The notes beneath the pieces are model-generated. The model was not told the origin of the DNA, did not search any database, and saw only the letters and a list, made by a program, of their open reading frames with translations. 64,000 bases of DNA from Talpa occidentalis (Eukaryota > Chordata > Mammalia > Eulipotyphla > Talpidae), in the NCBI RefSeq assembly GCF_014898055.3, contig NW_023602073.1, positions 17,779,784-17,843,783 on the forward strand. The letters are read 5' to 3'. Below are positions 10,664 through 22,352 of this stretch, in pieces. The position numbers and the translations under genes are program-made. Positions within the stretch are counted from its first letter, which is position 1; each line of letters opens with the position of its first letter.

Positions 10664-11709
10664 TCACTAAACTCAATTTTAAAATTTTATCAAATAACAG
10701 AAACATAAGGTACATAGAAAGTCCTTCTTTTTCTACTGTGTACTTCTCCTGTAATAGTCACATTTAGCCCACTTTGTAGTAGCACATAGACAATAAAAAC
10801 AGCTGATTGCTACTGAGTTTCTCTCAACCTCCAGCTGATGGATCCAGGACACTTACTATATTTTATTTGGTTCTAACCAAATAAAATAATTAAAATAACT
10901 TGTCTTCAGGCTACACCTGAAGACAAGGAAGATTTAACCAAGGGGGTTCCTCAAGGACCTCCACTCATCAGTAAAGAAATACTGACAGCTCCACTTTTGT
11001 CATCTCACCTGGAGGAGCTGGTGCTGCGACTATCAAGCCTTCACTTTGGAGGAACTGGGCAATGCTCTTATTTTTTACAAGGTTTGGAAAACCTTGAAAA
11101 TGGAGGCAGGTGCTGAGCTCATGGAGAGCGAAGTGCACGACCTTAGCGCTCTGTGCAGGAGGGATGTTTGGGGGAGTCAGAGGCAGGTATTTACTGTAGC
11201 TTCCATGGCCGTTGAGACCAGATTCCCTGTGAGCCTCATTACAGACAAGCAGAAAGTAATCATCCCACCAATTTCCTGGTCCCTGTGGACCCAACAATGA
11301 TGACAAAGTATATTCTCTGACTCCTGGGTCAGAGCTTGGGGACAGAGTCTGGGTGGAGACAAATCCCACAGAAAATTCCCTGAGACTTCGAATTGCATCA
11401 CCTTGCTGATATGGGTTTATGTTTATGACATTACAGTAATTAAAAGACTTTTTTAAAATTTTCTTTGCTCAGGAACTGACTGGGGTAATTAGCATTATCT
11501 AAGTGGATTCCCTTTGTTCCCTCCCATCTGGTCGTTTATTATGTAGAGTTAGTGATTCATTTGCAGACAGTAAAGGTGGAGCTTAACATCAGAGTGGTCC
11601 TTCATTCTTTATAGCCTTTGGTGTAAAGGGTAACTAGTTTGTCTGGGCCAGGAGATAACCATATCAGAGAGAGCATAGCAGGCTATGATTCCCTGCCATG
11701 GTAGAGTTC
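10664..11709. other. No confident gene
   Basis: A minus-strand frame of 133 codons at 10968-11369 opens at a non-ATG codon and matches no protein I know. The region could be an old LTR or gene relic; I cannot decide. Confidence 0.3.
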
Positions 11710-11980
11710 TTTTTTTTATGATTTATTTATTTATGCATACAAGAACTGGGTACAGGCCAGGGGTGTGGGAGGTGAGAGGATTCACCAGAGACAGAGTGGG
11801 GAACAGAACAGACAGACTGACTGAAATACACTGCTGAGGGGAGCAGCAGGTGAGCCAAGAGAGGTCTGCTGCACCATGTGGGTAGCTCCTTGGCCAGGGG
11901 TTGAACTGGAACTTGTGCTGCAGTGGCTGCGGACAGCCTCGTAGTCCACATCTTAACCCCTTGCACCACCAGGGAGGCCC
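11710..11980 (-). repeat. tRNA-derived SINE
   Basis: Full-length minus-strand copy with ATTTATTTATTTATGCATAC at the tail end and a GGGAGGCCC head complement. Confidence 0.87.
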
Positions 11981-12434
11981 AGACTTCTTTCTGGTTGTAT
12001 ACCTGGCTTGCCAGGTAGGAAATAATAGGTAGGAATATTGATCATTAGGCAGGAAAATAGGATCATTCTCTGAGAATGATCCCCTAATCAATGATCACAG
12101 AAGTGTATGCTCCATCCCCCCAGTTTATACTCTAACACTTTCTGCCCAGTGAGGCTTCAAGATTGGATTAGGGAACCTGGACCTGCAATTGAGGGTCGGT
12201 GGGTCATGCTCAGTAAAATTTTGCCAGAATATGTAAATCCAAAAGCATTCAACTCTCCTCTGACCACCCATGGATGGAGAAGCAAAAGTCTATAGAGATG
12301 GGAAAAAACGCAACGACACAGAGTAGTAAAGACAGGAGAAAACAATGATGACTGCCCTTTTAGGACAATGCCTGGCCTACGTTATGGCCTCACTCACAGT
12401 TCTTAGTTACAAATAACAAAAACAAGTCTTCCTA
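11981..12434. other. No gene or recognisable element
   Basis: Short frames only and no structural RNA signal seen. Confidence 0.4.
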
Positions 12435-12692
12435 GGGGCCTCCTTGCTGGCATAAGGGGTTAAGAGTCAGCACTGCAGCAGGGGTTAGATCCCCTGCCAG
12501 GGAGCTGACCCACATGGCACTGCAGACCTCTCCTGTCACACCTGCTGCTCCCCTCAGCAGTGTATTTCAGTAGATCTGCCTGTTTCTGCTTCCCACTCTA
12601 TCTCTGGTGAATCCTCCCACCCTGCCCCCCATACCACTTGCTTGTACCCCAGCTCTTGTATGCATAAATAAATAAGTCTTTTTTAAAAAACA
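12435..12692 (+). repeat. tRNA-derived SINE
   Basis: Plus-strand copy with a diverged head (GGGGCCTCCTTGCTGGC) and a CATAAATAAATAAGTC tail. Confidence 0.85.
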
Positions 12693-12964
12693 AGGGTGTC
12701 CCTGTGGTGCAAGGGGTTAAGCAATGCACTATGAAGCAATCTGCAGCCTCTGTAGCACGAGTTCAATCCCTGGCTGGCCAGAGAGCAACCCACATGGCGC
12801 AGCAGACCTCTCCTGTCTCGCCCGCTGCTCCCCTCAGCAGTGTATTTCAGTCAGTCTGCCTGTTCTGTTCCCCACTCTGTCTCTGGTGAATCTTCTCACC
12901 CCCGGCATCTCTGGCCTATACCCCAGTTCTTGTATGCATAAATAAATAAATCTTTAAAAAAAAA
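12693..12964 (+). repeat. tRNA-derived SINE, tandem neighbour
   Basis: A second plus-strand copy directly after the A-rich tail of the previous one, in head-to-tail order. The tail of one SINE probably served as the target of the next. Confidence 0.87.
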
Positions 12965-14107
12965 TGAAGTCTTCCTGAGTTAAGCAGAAAAAGAATTCTT
13001 GAAAATGATAATGGCTACCTTTTGGAAACAGGAGACCAGGCTCAGAGGTCACATAGCAGCTATAAGGCTCACAGCATTCTGTAGAACTGTGTGATTAGTG
13101 AACCAACTCTCCGGCTACCTCCAAGCATAAATGTCACGTCACGACTTGAACACACATCACTGACAATGGTATGTCACCAAGTACCACTCCTGGCCCCAGA
13201 CTCCATCCAGCTGCAACAGATGTGTGGTGTAGGTCTCCCCAGAAGGGCCAGATAGGTTTTTCTCAATACTCTCAAAGCAAGCAGTTCTTTTCCTGTGTCA
13301 CCTTATATGGTGAACTCAAGTTTTGAACATCTGGTGACCCATACTAACCTGAAAGGGTAGATAGGTGGGGCTGACACCTGAAAGATGGACCAGATGGAGT
13401 ATGGAAGACTCATGGAACATGCCAGTTGTCCCCGTTTGGGGCGCACCACCTCCAGCATGCCTCTTTGTGCCATTTCAGAGTAAAAATGCTGGAGTATTTA
13501 CTGCAAAGCAGAACCTCACCTCCATACTGTAGCTCATAATTGCAGGTACTTCCAATGAAAGATGGCACTGCTGTTCCCCAAGAGTTTGTGCAGAAGCAGA
13601 ACCCCCCTCCCCACCCTAAAACACACACACACACACCTGCGTAGAAAGTAGTCACTACCACTGGATAATTAAGGAAGGATCTGCAAGGGTAAGGATGACA
13701 AAGGAGAGTCAGAAGATTCAGTGTTTAAATGGTCCCACTGAAGATTGTATGCACGGCTCACAGAAGAGGTCCAGTCACAGGATCTGCCTGCCCTCCATGT
13801 GCCTGTCCACCTCTCCCTATGTTTGGGAGAGATTCCAGACACTGCAGAGGTGGGAATGTGGAAGTGCTAAACTAAAGGAGCCTGAGAAGTTTAATCATCA
13901 ATATAAGTGATATTTCAATGCAACACTTTTTCAAAGCAAAAATTCTTGAAGGAAATATCAAAAATTTAATCACACTGTCAGTAAACTGGAAATGTGAAAA
14001 TTAGTGTATAGAAACCTTGTTTCTATATGAAATGAAGCCAGGAGATTAGAAGTGTTCTGGGTATTGCAAACGATTCAAGAATTGGTTTTCATTACATAAT
14101 GTGAAAT
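12965..14107. other. No gene; short AC repeat
   Basis: Unique-looking sequence with a short (AC)n run at about 13621-13637. Small frames only. Confidence 0.4.
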
Positions 14108-14736
14108 TGTAACAGGGTGGTCCTCAAGAAAAGGGGACGTGCCATGTTCCCTGACCCACCCAAGGGAGGGTGGAGCTGAGCAGGGAGGAGACGAAGCTGG
14201 AGAGGAGACTGGAGAAGGAAGGAAGCAGGATGGAAGCCAGAAGGAGACCTGGAGGAGGCACATGGAGCAGAGAGACATGTGAAGAAGTTGCACTTGCTTC
14301 TTGGTCCTGGACTGGTTGAAACTGATGTGGGTGAGAGACTCGTGGGGAGGTTAACAATGGCAGATTTTATCTTTATTTTGATTTTGCTCTTTTCCTCCCA
14401 GACTTGTCTGGCTGTTTCTGACCCTTTTCTATGCCCCTCCCCCACCTCCCCTGAAGGTGCTTTAGACTTGTGGCAGGCTTTCTGGCCTCAGAGGCCCTGG
14501 TTTGGGCCAATCCTGTTTGGCTGGGCATTTACTCACCAGGGCATGGGTAACTTCAGGTGCTTGATTTGAAAACTCTATTCTCCATTCTTCCCCTTTTCTG
14601 TGCTGCACACAAATTGTATTTGTTTCTTTCCATTATGCATTAGAGTATGTTTTGTCTTGATGTAGCAGATGGGAGAAACTGTTTAGAGCAGGCAAGTTTG
14701 GGGGTTCTGGGGTGCCCCTCTCCCTGTCCTGCAATA
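14108..14736 (+). mobile_element. Solo LTR, class I type, second copy
   Basis: Same family as the LTR at 2620-3201: TGTAACAGGGTGGTCC start, shared CCACCCAAGGGAGGGTGGAG block and GTGCCCCTCTCCCTGTCCT near the end. The last bases are CAATA where the other copy has TAACA, so the terminal CA has mutated. The 4-bp flanks match, AAAT at 14104-14107 and 14737-14740. Length is 629 bp. No internal retroviral sequence remains. Confidence 0.8.
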
Positions 14737-14740
14737 AAAT

Positions 14741-15700
14741 GAGTGGTGAGTCTGTGGTATGACTCAGTTGAAAAATTTTTGGAAACTCTGGAAAAACTGA
14801 TTATGAAGGAACATTATGGATGAAATTTTCCTATTCTGAAAAACAAATGTCTGAAAGTCTTTCATCCATATAGAAGCTAAGTCAGTGACAGTTTTCAAAG
14901 CTTATTACAACAGGTGAAAGCTCTTGCTTGGTGGCATGTTGCAGGCTACTAATTAAAACCCTTTGTGGACTGGAACAGTGAGAACTCAAGGCCTTCAAGT
15001 GTCTCAGTCAGCACACACTCTGTATGGGTAAGCTGCAGGGACAAGAGATTGTGTTCCTCCTTTTTTTCCCCCCCAACAAATAAAAAGGGAGTATGTGAGT
15101 ATGCACAAAGTGAGGAAAAAATGTATTATAAAATGCTAATTGGAAATCCACTTAAGAGGTTAAAAAAAAGCACATTTTCAAATAATGTGTTTTGAGACCT
15201 GGAACATTCAAATATCAAGAGTTCAGGCTGATAAAGAGGAACCTACTAGGTAAACAGAGAAAAGTCACTAGGATGTGAGATATTCTGAAAGCCAAGCCGT
15301 GGAAACTTTTCAAGGAGCAAATATTCCATGTAGGACAGATAAGAGCACAGCTGAGAACTAACCACTGGAATGAGCAAAAGGGAGGTCACTGCTGGTTCCT
15401 ATTCAGAATGGTTTCTATGGGCTAGTGGGGAAACACTGACCTGTAATGAATTTGATGGAGGATAAGGGTAGAGAATCCGGAAAGGAGGCACCACTAGGTC
15501 AGAAACCTGGCTCACACAATGCCAAGAGCTGGGTGTGGAGGTAGAAGTGATTGACGTAGCCATTAAACCAATGATAGGAGCTAAAACTCCTTAGGTGCCA
15601 ATCCACAGACCCAAGCAAAGTGTCAGCTGCTGTTAGTGTCTTAGGGCGCAGACCAGAGGTAAACATGTGGAGATTGGGGGCCATTGTAGATTCTCTGGTC
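14741..15700. other. No gene or recognisable element
   Basis: AT-rich single-copy-looking sequence with no frame that resembles a protein. Confidence 0.4.
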
Positions 15701-17110
15701 CCTTTCAAGTTCTACATAGTTACCCAAAATCAGCAGCAAACAAACCACTCCACACAGGAGTGAGCCCCTCCCAAAGAGAAGAAGACTGTATCAGCTCACT
15801 CTCTGCACTGGCATAGGGCAGCAGCCCTTCTGCCCACCCGTGCCTATGCGGGTGTTTCTTTTCACCAATCTTTTCCCTCCTGCCTGCCTGTGACCTATAC
15901 CATGCCAGGCCTCCTCTGCCTTGACCTCCCTCAGTGGAGGCAGCTTCCTCAAGGCCGCCTCCCTGCGACCACGCAGGCCTTTCAGCAAACCTGTCCCTTT
16001 CAGGGCAGCCCTTTCTGCCTGCTTGTGTCTATGCAAGTGTCCTTTATTCTTCTCTCCCTTTTATAATAAACTCGCCCTTCTGGATATAACTGACGTCTCT
16101 GTCTAGTGGAGAAACTGGGCTGGGAAACTTGCAGGTGCTGCTGAAAGGGGAGCTCTGGTAAAACTAACCTTTGGCTGAAGCCAAAGACTGTTATAGGTGG
16201 CACCCCCTGAAGGTGGGTTCTGGTGAGGGTAAATTACCCCTAGGAAATTGTGAAACAAGTATCAGGCAGGGTCATAAGAGACTGATAAAAATGTGACTGC
16301 AGAAGCAGCCCCCAGCATTCAGTGATCAGGGCTGAGTGTTCTGGATTTCAGTGTTTGGGGAATCTTCAGGGATTCTGGGGTCAGCAATTTCAGGCCCCAC
16401 TGTGCCAGTCTTCCTGAAGGCTGGTTCAGGATTCTGCAGGATGTGGACAGGCCTCCAGCAGCCAACCTCAGACAGGAAAAGTTCTGAGGCTTTGCAAGTA
16501 GCCGAGCAACTGAAACTGTTCCAGATTTTGCTGGCTACTAATTTATAGCCTGGCAGGGAAGGTGAAGACCCGGAGCAGACTCCTCGTTGAGCTGCATGAG
16601 TCTGGCCACTGGTTGGGTTGGTTGGCCTCTGCGGCTGCTGTTTTGAGTGCGGGGACATCTCGGCAACACTGGGAGCATCTCCTGTTGTGTCTTCTGCTAT
16701 CTTTGTGAGTTGGATCCTGGTCCTCAGTAGCAGGAAGATGCCATCTTGGGAGCGTGGCCTACTGTTCGGGAGAGGAGCTCCATATCCTCAGTGGCTGGGA
16801 GTCGCCATCTTTAGGACTTGAAAACACTGGACATTGCTTCAGATGAGGTAAATGGCAATTTGTGGCCTCAGTAACTCTTTGTTTTTCCCTGGTTTGTTAA
16901 ATAAGTTCCAGTATTGTTCTCTGAGCCTGAGTGTGGTCTTGTATTTACACGCTCGTGCACGCGTGGAAAACTCAGATGGTGACCGGTAAACTATCTGGGC
17001 AGTGTCCTTGGCCAGTTTTAGTGCCCCTTCCCCCTGTATCAAAACCTTTCCCAGAGTGAACCCAAGGACCCCACTCTCCAAACCCAACAACTCTAAAAAC
17101 AACTTCAGAT
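15701..17110 (+). mobile_element. Possible LTR/retroviral remnant
   Basis: The part at 16050-16120 has a TATAATAAACTCGCC stretch followed by GTCTCTGTC, like the polyadenylation region of a class I LTR. Further LTR-like, GC-richer sequence runs on to about 17110. I could not find paired ends, a primer site or viral genes, so the call is weak. Confidence 0.3.
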
Positions 17111-17241
17111 TCAAGAGGGAATAGAAAAAAAAAAATGGAGATAATATGTATTGTTAATATTTCAGAAGCTGTGCTGTCAAGAGGGTCAACGAAGTGGGCA
17201 ATAGGTAGAAAGAGATGAGAGGGGTTCAAGAAACTTCTACC

Positions 17242-17509
17242 TTTTTTTTTTAAGATTTATTTATTTATGCATACAAGAACTGGGGTATAGGCCAGAGGTG
17301 AAGGGGGGTGAGAGGATTCGCCAGAGACAGAGTGGGGAACAGAACCGGCAGACAGAGGAAATACACTGCTGAGGGGAGAAGTGGGGAGACGGGAGAGGTC
17401 TGCTGCACCATGTGGGTAGCTCCCTGGCCAGGGAGCAAACTCATGCTGCAGTGGCTGTGGATAGCTTCATAGTGCTGAGACTTAACCCCTTGCACCACCA
17501 GGAGGCCCT
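17242..17509 (-). repeat. tRNA-derived SINE
   Basis: Minus-strand copy with AGATTTATTTATTTATGC at the tail end; a small deletion follows AGGTGAAGGGG. Confidence 0.87.
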
Positions 17510-18119
17510 CAAGAAGCTGCTTTAAGACTGATTCTGTAACAGCATGTTCATATGCTTATGGAATAGATCCAGAAAAGATGGAGAAACTAGTGTTTCAGGA
17601 GAAAGGGGAGAACTGTGGAAGTGCTATACTTGAATAGATGAGGAGGCAGATTCTGCTGCATGAGGGAGGGTTATCCCTGCAGAGAAGCCAAGACCATTTA
17701 TAACAGAACATTTAAGATAATACAAAGATGAGGAGAGAGTCCTAGGAACCAAAATAGTGAGACTAACAGGAGCAGTGGAATAGAATATACATTGTAGCTT
17801 TTCTGGAAAAGTCCTATCTTATACATATTGTCTAGGCATAATTACTTATAGTTCTTCCTTTCATTCTTAAAAAGGTCATGGATTTGACAGTGGATCATGC
17901 AGTCATCCTAACTAGACAGGATAAAGAAAGTCCAGAATAAATGAATTAAGACAAAAAAAAATGTTTGAAGACTAAATGCAACAGAAGTCCATAGCAATGG
18001 TTAGGCAAAGAACTTATAGCAAATTAGCAGCTTCAAGTGAACAGTCCAGATAAACCCAAAAGATCAGAAATCATATCGGTGGGGTTCATTAGGAAAAAAA
18101 TGATGACGAAGCAGAGGCT
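17510..18119. other. No gene or recognisable element
   Basis: A-rich sequence without coding potential. Confidence 0.4.
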
Positions 18120-18690
18120 TTAAGAGCACACACCTACCATAATGGCTAAAATGAAAAAGAATGACAAAACTAAGTGTTGACAAAGCATCAGAAAACATGA
18201 ACTCTCATGCACTGTTGATGGGAACCCAAAATGGTACAGTCATTTTGGAAGTTATAATATAGAACATACAATCAGACCGCATTGGAGAAATGAATACGAC
18301 CAGATCAAAAAGGCTTTTGCAAAAATGTTTATAGAAGTTTTATTCCTAATCTACTCATGGGTTCATCAGTAGAAGAATGGATATACAAACTGTGGTGTAT
18401 TGATACAAAGAAATACTACCTAGCAGTAATAAATGTATGGATTTATGGAAAACTGATATATGGAAAACTCAGATTAATCTCACACATGTTAGGGTTCTGG
18501 GGATTGGGGTGAGGATTGATCGGAAAGAGAGCATGTGGAAATTTTCTAGGGTAATGGTTATATTTTACATCTTTATAGGGATTTGGGTTACATACATGCA
18601 TACATTTGTTGAAACTCATCAAATGGCATATTAAGATCTACACATTTTGTTGTAAATAAATTTATCCTTAAAAGCAAAAAACAAACAAAT
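18120..18690 (+). repeat. L1 3' end, decayed
   Basis: Plus-strand motifs of old L1 3' regions: ACTCTCATGCACTGTTGATG, then AAATGGTACAGTCATTTTGG and the TGGATATACAAACTGTGG stretch. Confidence 0.65.
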
Positions 18691-20003
18691 ATTGAACTCA
18701 AGTTAATGATATCATGTATTTGAAGAAAACATGTTGAAGTCTGCATCATACTTTGAAATTCACAAAAATAAGATGACTCAATAAATGAATATATGGACAG
18801 ATGCAGGATAAATCTAGTAGAGTAAAATGATAACTGTACAGCCCAGGTGGGTTTCTACAAGTGGTGAATATAGGGGTGCTCTCCATATAATCTGTCTGTG
18901 TGAAAAAAAGCAGTTATATCTGTTGAATGAAATAAGCTCTTGGGAGTTTCAAAGTCAAGGAATGAACGCAGATTTGAGTATTTTAGAATACAGGGTATAT
19001 GGGAACTTCTGGCAGGTAATTAGTGCAAAGTAGGCACATTCATCTGTCCCTAGAAAGGGAGAGCATCAGGTAGGAGCAGGGGTGGAAGCAGAGATTAGAA
19101 AAATGACTATAGGATTTCTTTTTCTTTGCTAGGAGAACAAGCTAACCAGTGTGTTATTTTGCCTTGGATAAAACTTTCATTCAGAAAGGTTGCAGCAGCA
19201 CGCTAGTGTGTTTGTGAATGAATGAACTTCCAAACCTGAGTGGTGAACCGGTGGTCTCGATTATCTTCTAACTATTCCTTTACAGTGACAAGTATTTCAA
19301 AGAGGTTTTTCTGATCCGGGGTGAAGAGAACACAGTGTCATGTAAGTAAAGAGATGGGCTAATTTTTACCCATATTTCAAACTAACATATTTGGGGAATA
19401 GAAACAAAATCTCCCAGAGCCTACACCAGTACCTTGCAGCTCTCACTAGGTTGGATGGGGTCTGGCTTGGGTGTGTTCTGGGAGGGCATGGGACGATCCA
19501 CTCCTCAGGCATAAAGAGGGGACTTCGCAGAGGTGGGACCCAGGGTGCAACGGTGGCCCCAGGTGCTGGCAGTAACAGACTTTTGCCTTGATCGCTGTAA
19601 ATTAGGCAGGAGCACCTTCCTTCCCAGCCCACTTCCCTCCGTCTCCTCCACACTCGCACATATTGACTTGTATTATGCAGTAGGTTGTTGTATTTTTGTC
19701 CCTGAATCTCTCAGAGCCCCCACCCCTGCCCCCAAGAGTGTGACAGTGAGTGAGGGACACAGGATTTGGGCCTGAGCTCAGGAAGGCTAGAGATGGGATG
19801 GAAGGGGCGTGGGGGGTCAGGACATGGCTCATTTGGGATTATAGCTTGGATAATTCTCTTGGTCCCATACACAGTTTGGTTGATTCCTTGCCTTTTGGTT
19901 TCTGTTTCACCCCTTGTCAGGTCAGAGCTCAGCATGTTAATGTATACAGTGTTCATTATCGTTTTAAAAATCACATTTTGTCAATAGAAATGCTTTTATT
20001 ATT
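18691..20003. other. No gene or recognisable element
   Basis: Mixed AT-rich and moderately GC-rich (19420-19840) sequence. Short frames in several phases overlap there, but none looks like a protein. Confidence 0.4.
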
Positions 20004-20160
20004 AACGGCTCCAAATTAGAACCTCATTGTCCCAGCTGCTCCTTGCTGAATCCCACAGCCCCACCAAGCCCTGTTTGGAAACCTGACCGTGGTTGGGAAA
20101 TTATAGTCCTGGAGATGCTGGAGTTATATGGAAATTGGGGAGCCCCCAATTTCCTTCAAG
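20004..20160 (+). repeat. Inverted repeat, left arm
   Basis: From AACGGCTCCAAATTAGAACC to CCCCAATTTCCTTCAAG. The reverse complement of 21764-21896 matches it almost throughout, apart from an extra segment of about 35 bp in this arm and small indels. Confidence 0.8.
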
Positions 20161-20488
20161 TTAAATATATATAGATATATTTAACATAGTGCACAATTTC
20201 ACAGTAGGTATATTAAAGTGTTACTGTGCATATCCTATGTCCCATTTTCTCCTTCCCATATCTGTCCAAGAAAACTATTTTCACACGAGTAAAGAAACCA
20301 TTAAGAATGTATTTGCAATGTTTATTAGTAATTGTTAAAAAAAAAAGAATCTAAATGTCTACAAGTGGAACCTTTAGATACACTGAAATATTATGTAGCA
20401 GATAAGAATAAAGTATATTTATGTGTCATACTGGCAAGGAAAGAGCTCTAAGACATATTTTTACCTTAAAAAAAAAAATCATTCTACA
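20161..20488. other. AT-rich spacer with a short L1-like piece
   Basis: The stretch at 20340-20470 resembles a decayed plus-strand L1 3' end. The rest is AT-rich with a TATA run. Confidence 0.35.
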
Positions 20489-20747
20489 GGGCCTCCCTGG
20501 TGGTGCAGCGGTTAAAGACAGCGCTATTAAGTTCTCAGCCACTGCAGCACGAGTTCACTGGCCAGGAGCAACCCATCGGGCCCAGCAGACCTCTTCTGTC
20601 TCCTACAATGCTTCCCTCAGCAGTCTATTTCAGTAGATCTGCCTGTTCCGCTCCCCACTCTCTCTGGTGAATCCTCTCACCACCCGCACCTCTGGCCTAC
20701 ACCCCAGTTCTTGTATGCATAAATAGATAGATCTCTTTTTTTTTTTT
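20489..20747 (+). repeat. tRNA-derived SINE with target duplication
   Basis: Plus-strand copy flanked by AAATCATTCTACA on both sides (right copy at 20748-20760), a clean L1-type target duplication. Confidence 0.88.
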
Positions 20748-20760
20748 AAATCATTCTACA

Positions 20761-21763
20761 AATATATTATTGGTATTAAAAGAGGATGGACACTGTTTCT
20801 GTAGGTGCCTACATAATGCAAGTCAGCAGAAAAAGTCACAAAAGGATATACAAACACATAAATTAATGCCACCTCTTCAGAGGAGCTTGGGGCTTAGAGG
20901 TGCTGTGCCAAAGGTGGGGTTTAGCTTTATTCATACTAATAAAATGGATTTATTTGTAATCTAATTCAAAAAATAAAACTCATTTAAAAGTGAAGCTTAT
21001 AGAAAAATACAAAAAAGAAATGCAAATAAGAAAATTTTCATATTTCAACCTCTGAGAGTGATCACTAATAACTTTATAGTGTTTTTCCTTCCAGAGCTCT
21101 CTCCATGCAAATATTTTTACACAATTCAAAATATATGCATAATATTGTGTCTTTAAAAAAATTACTATTACCTGAGAGAAATGCTATACTGTCAAAAAAT
21201 TAACAAGGATGTAAAACAATACTTCATTAAAAAAATAGAAAGTACTCATAAAATGCTCATAAGTTAAAAATTAAAATTAGTGTCACATATATTCATACCT
21301 ATTCCCAGATCATTAAAATATTCCTTTACATAATTCATTCATTGAATAGTATTCCCTTGAATGAGTAACAGAAATTATATAATTCTAGTTATAAAATAGT
21401 ACTGGTATTTTAATATTTATATATTACAAAATTAATAGTTTTATGTTATATGTCATAAAATACTGTACTATTTTCAATATTACAAAAATAATTTGATAAT
21501 GAAATAAATGTCCTTTTTAGGGACTATTTCCCTAAACTAGATGCCTAGGAATTAAATTATATAAAGTCATATGAATTGTTTTAAGGCTCTTGGAACAGAA
21601 TGAAAAATTCAAGAAAGGGTAAGAAAATTTTCTAGTAAAAACATAGCTTAAGTTTATACTCAGATTATTCCTACTACTCATAATCAACTAAAAAATCCAG
21701 ACAAAATTTATGAGGCAACTCTTTTCAGGCATTGGATAATAAGCAAAGCAAAATGATATCCCT
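20761..21763. other. AT-rich spacer between inverted repeat arms
   Basis: Very AT-rich, with many TA and A runs. No gene seen. Confidence 0.4.
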
Positions 21764-21896
21764 CTTGAAGGAAATTGGGGGAGGAATTGGCATTGGAGAG
21801 CCCCAATTTCCATTTAACTCCAGCCTCTCCCAAACAGGGCTTGGTGGGATTCAGCAACGAGCAACTGGAGCAACGAGGTTCTAATTTGGCACCGTT
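21764..21896 (-). repeat. Inverted repeat, right arm
   Basis: Reverse-complement counterpart of 20004-20160, running from CTTGAAGGAAATTGGGGG to GAGGTTCTAATTTGG and CCGTT. Confidence 0.8.
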
Positions 21897-22159
21897 GAGG
21901 CATCTGTAATCCTTGGAGCAGGACATCAGAAAGATGTGAGCTGCACATAGAGGGTCCCCAGCATGTGAAGTTCTTGTGGTTGAGGGTTACTACCCTCAAG
22001 TAAGAGGCTTGCCACAGAGGGACTGCTGTTTGGTCGAGAGATCAGAAATATTTAAGGTCAATAAGCCCCCCAGAAGAGGTGCTGGATTCAGTAGAGTTTT
22101 GGCTGTGAAATTCAGAATTCCATACAAAGCCTTCTCCCCAATTTCAGATATGTGAATAC
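21897..22159. other. No gene or recognisable element
   Basis: Short unassigned stretch. Confidence 0.4.
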
Positions 22160-22352
22160 AGTTTTTTTTTTCAAGATTTATTTATTTATGCATACAAGAA
22201 CTGGGGTACAGGCCAGAGGTATGGGGGCGGGGTGAGAGGATTCACCAGACACAGGGTAAGGAGAATACGTAGATAGAGTTAAATACACTGCTGAGGGGAG
22301 CAGTGGGTGAGACAGGAGAGGTCTGATGCGCCACATGGGTAGCTCCCTGGCT
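22160..22352 (-). repeat. tRNA-derived SINE, 5'-truncated
   Basis: Minus-strand copy that breaks off after GTAGCTCCCTGGC, so the tRNA-like head is missing. Confidence 0.83.

Noticed and set aside
10968..11369. 133-codon minus frame
   Set aside because: Begins at a non-ATG codon and matches nothing recognised; kept only as an unassigned stretch.
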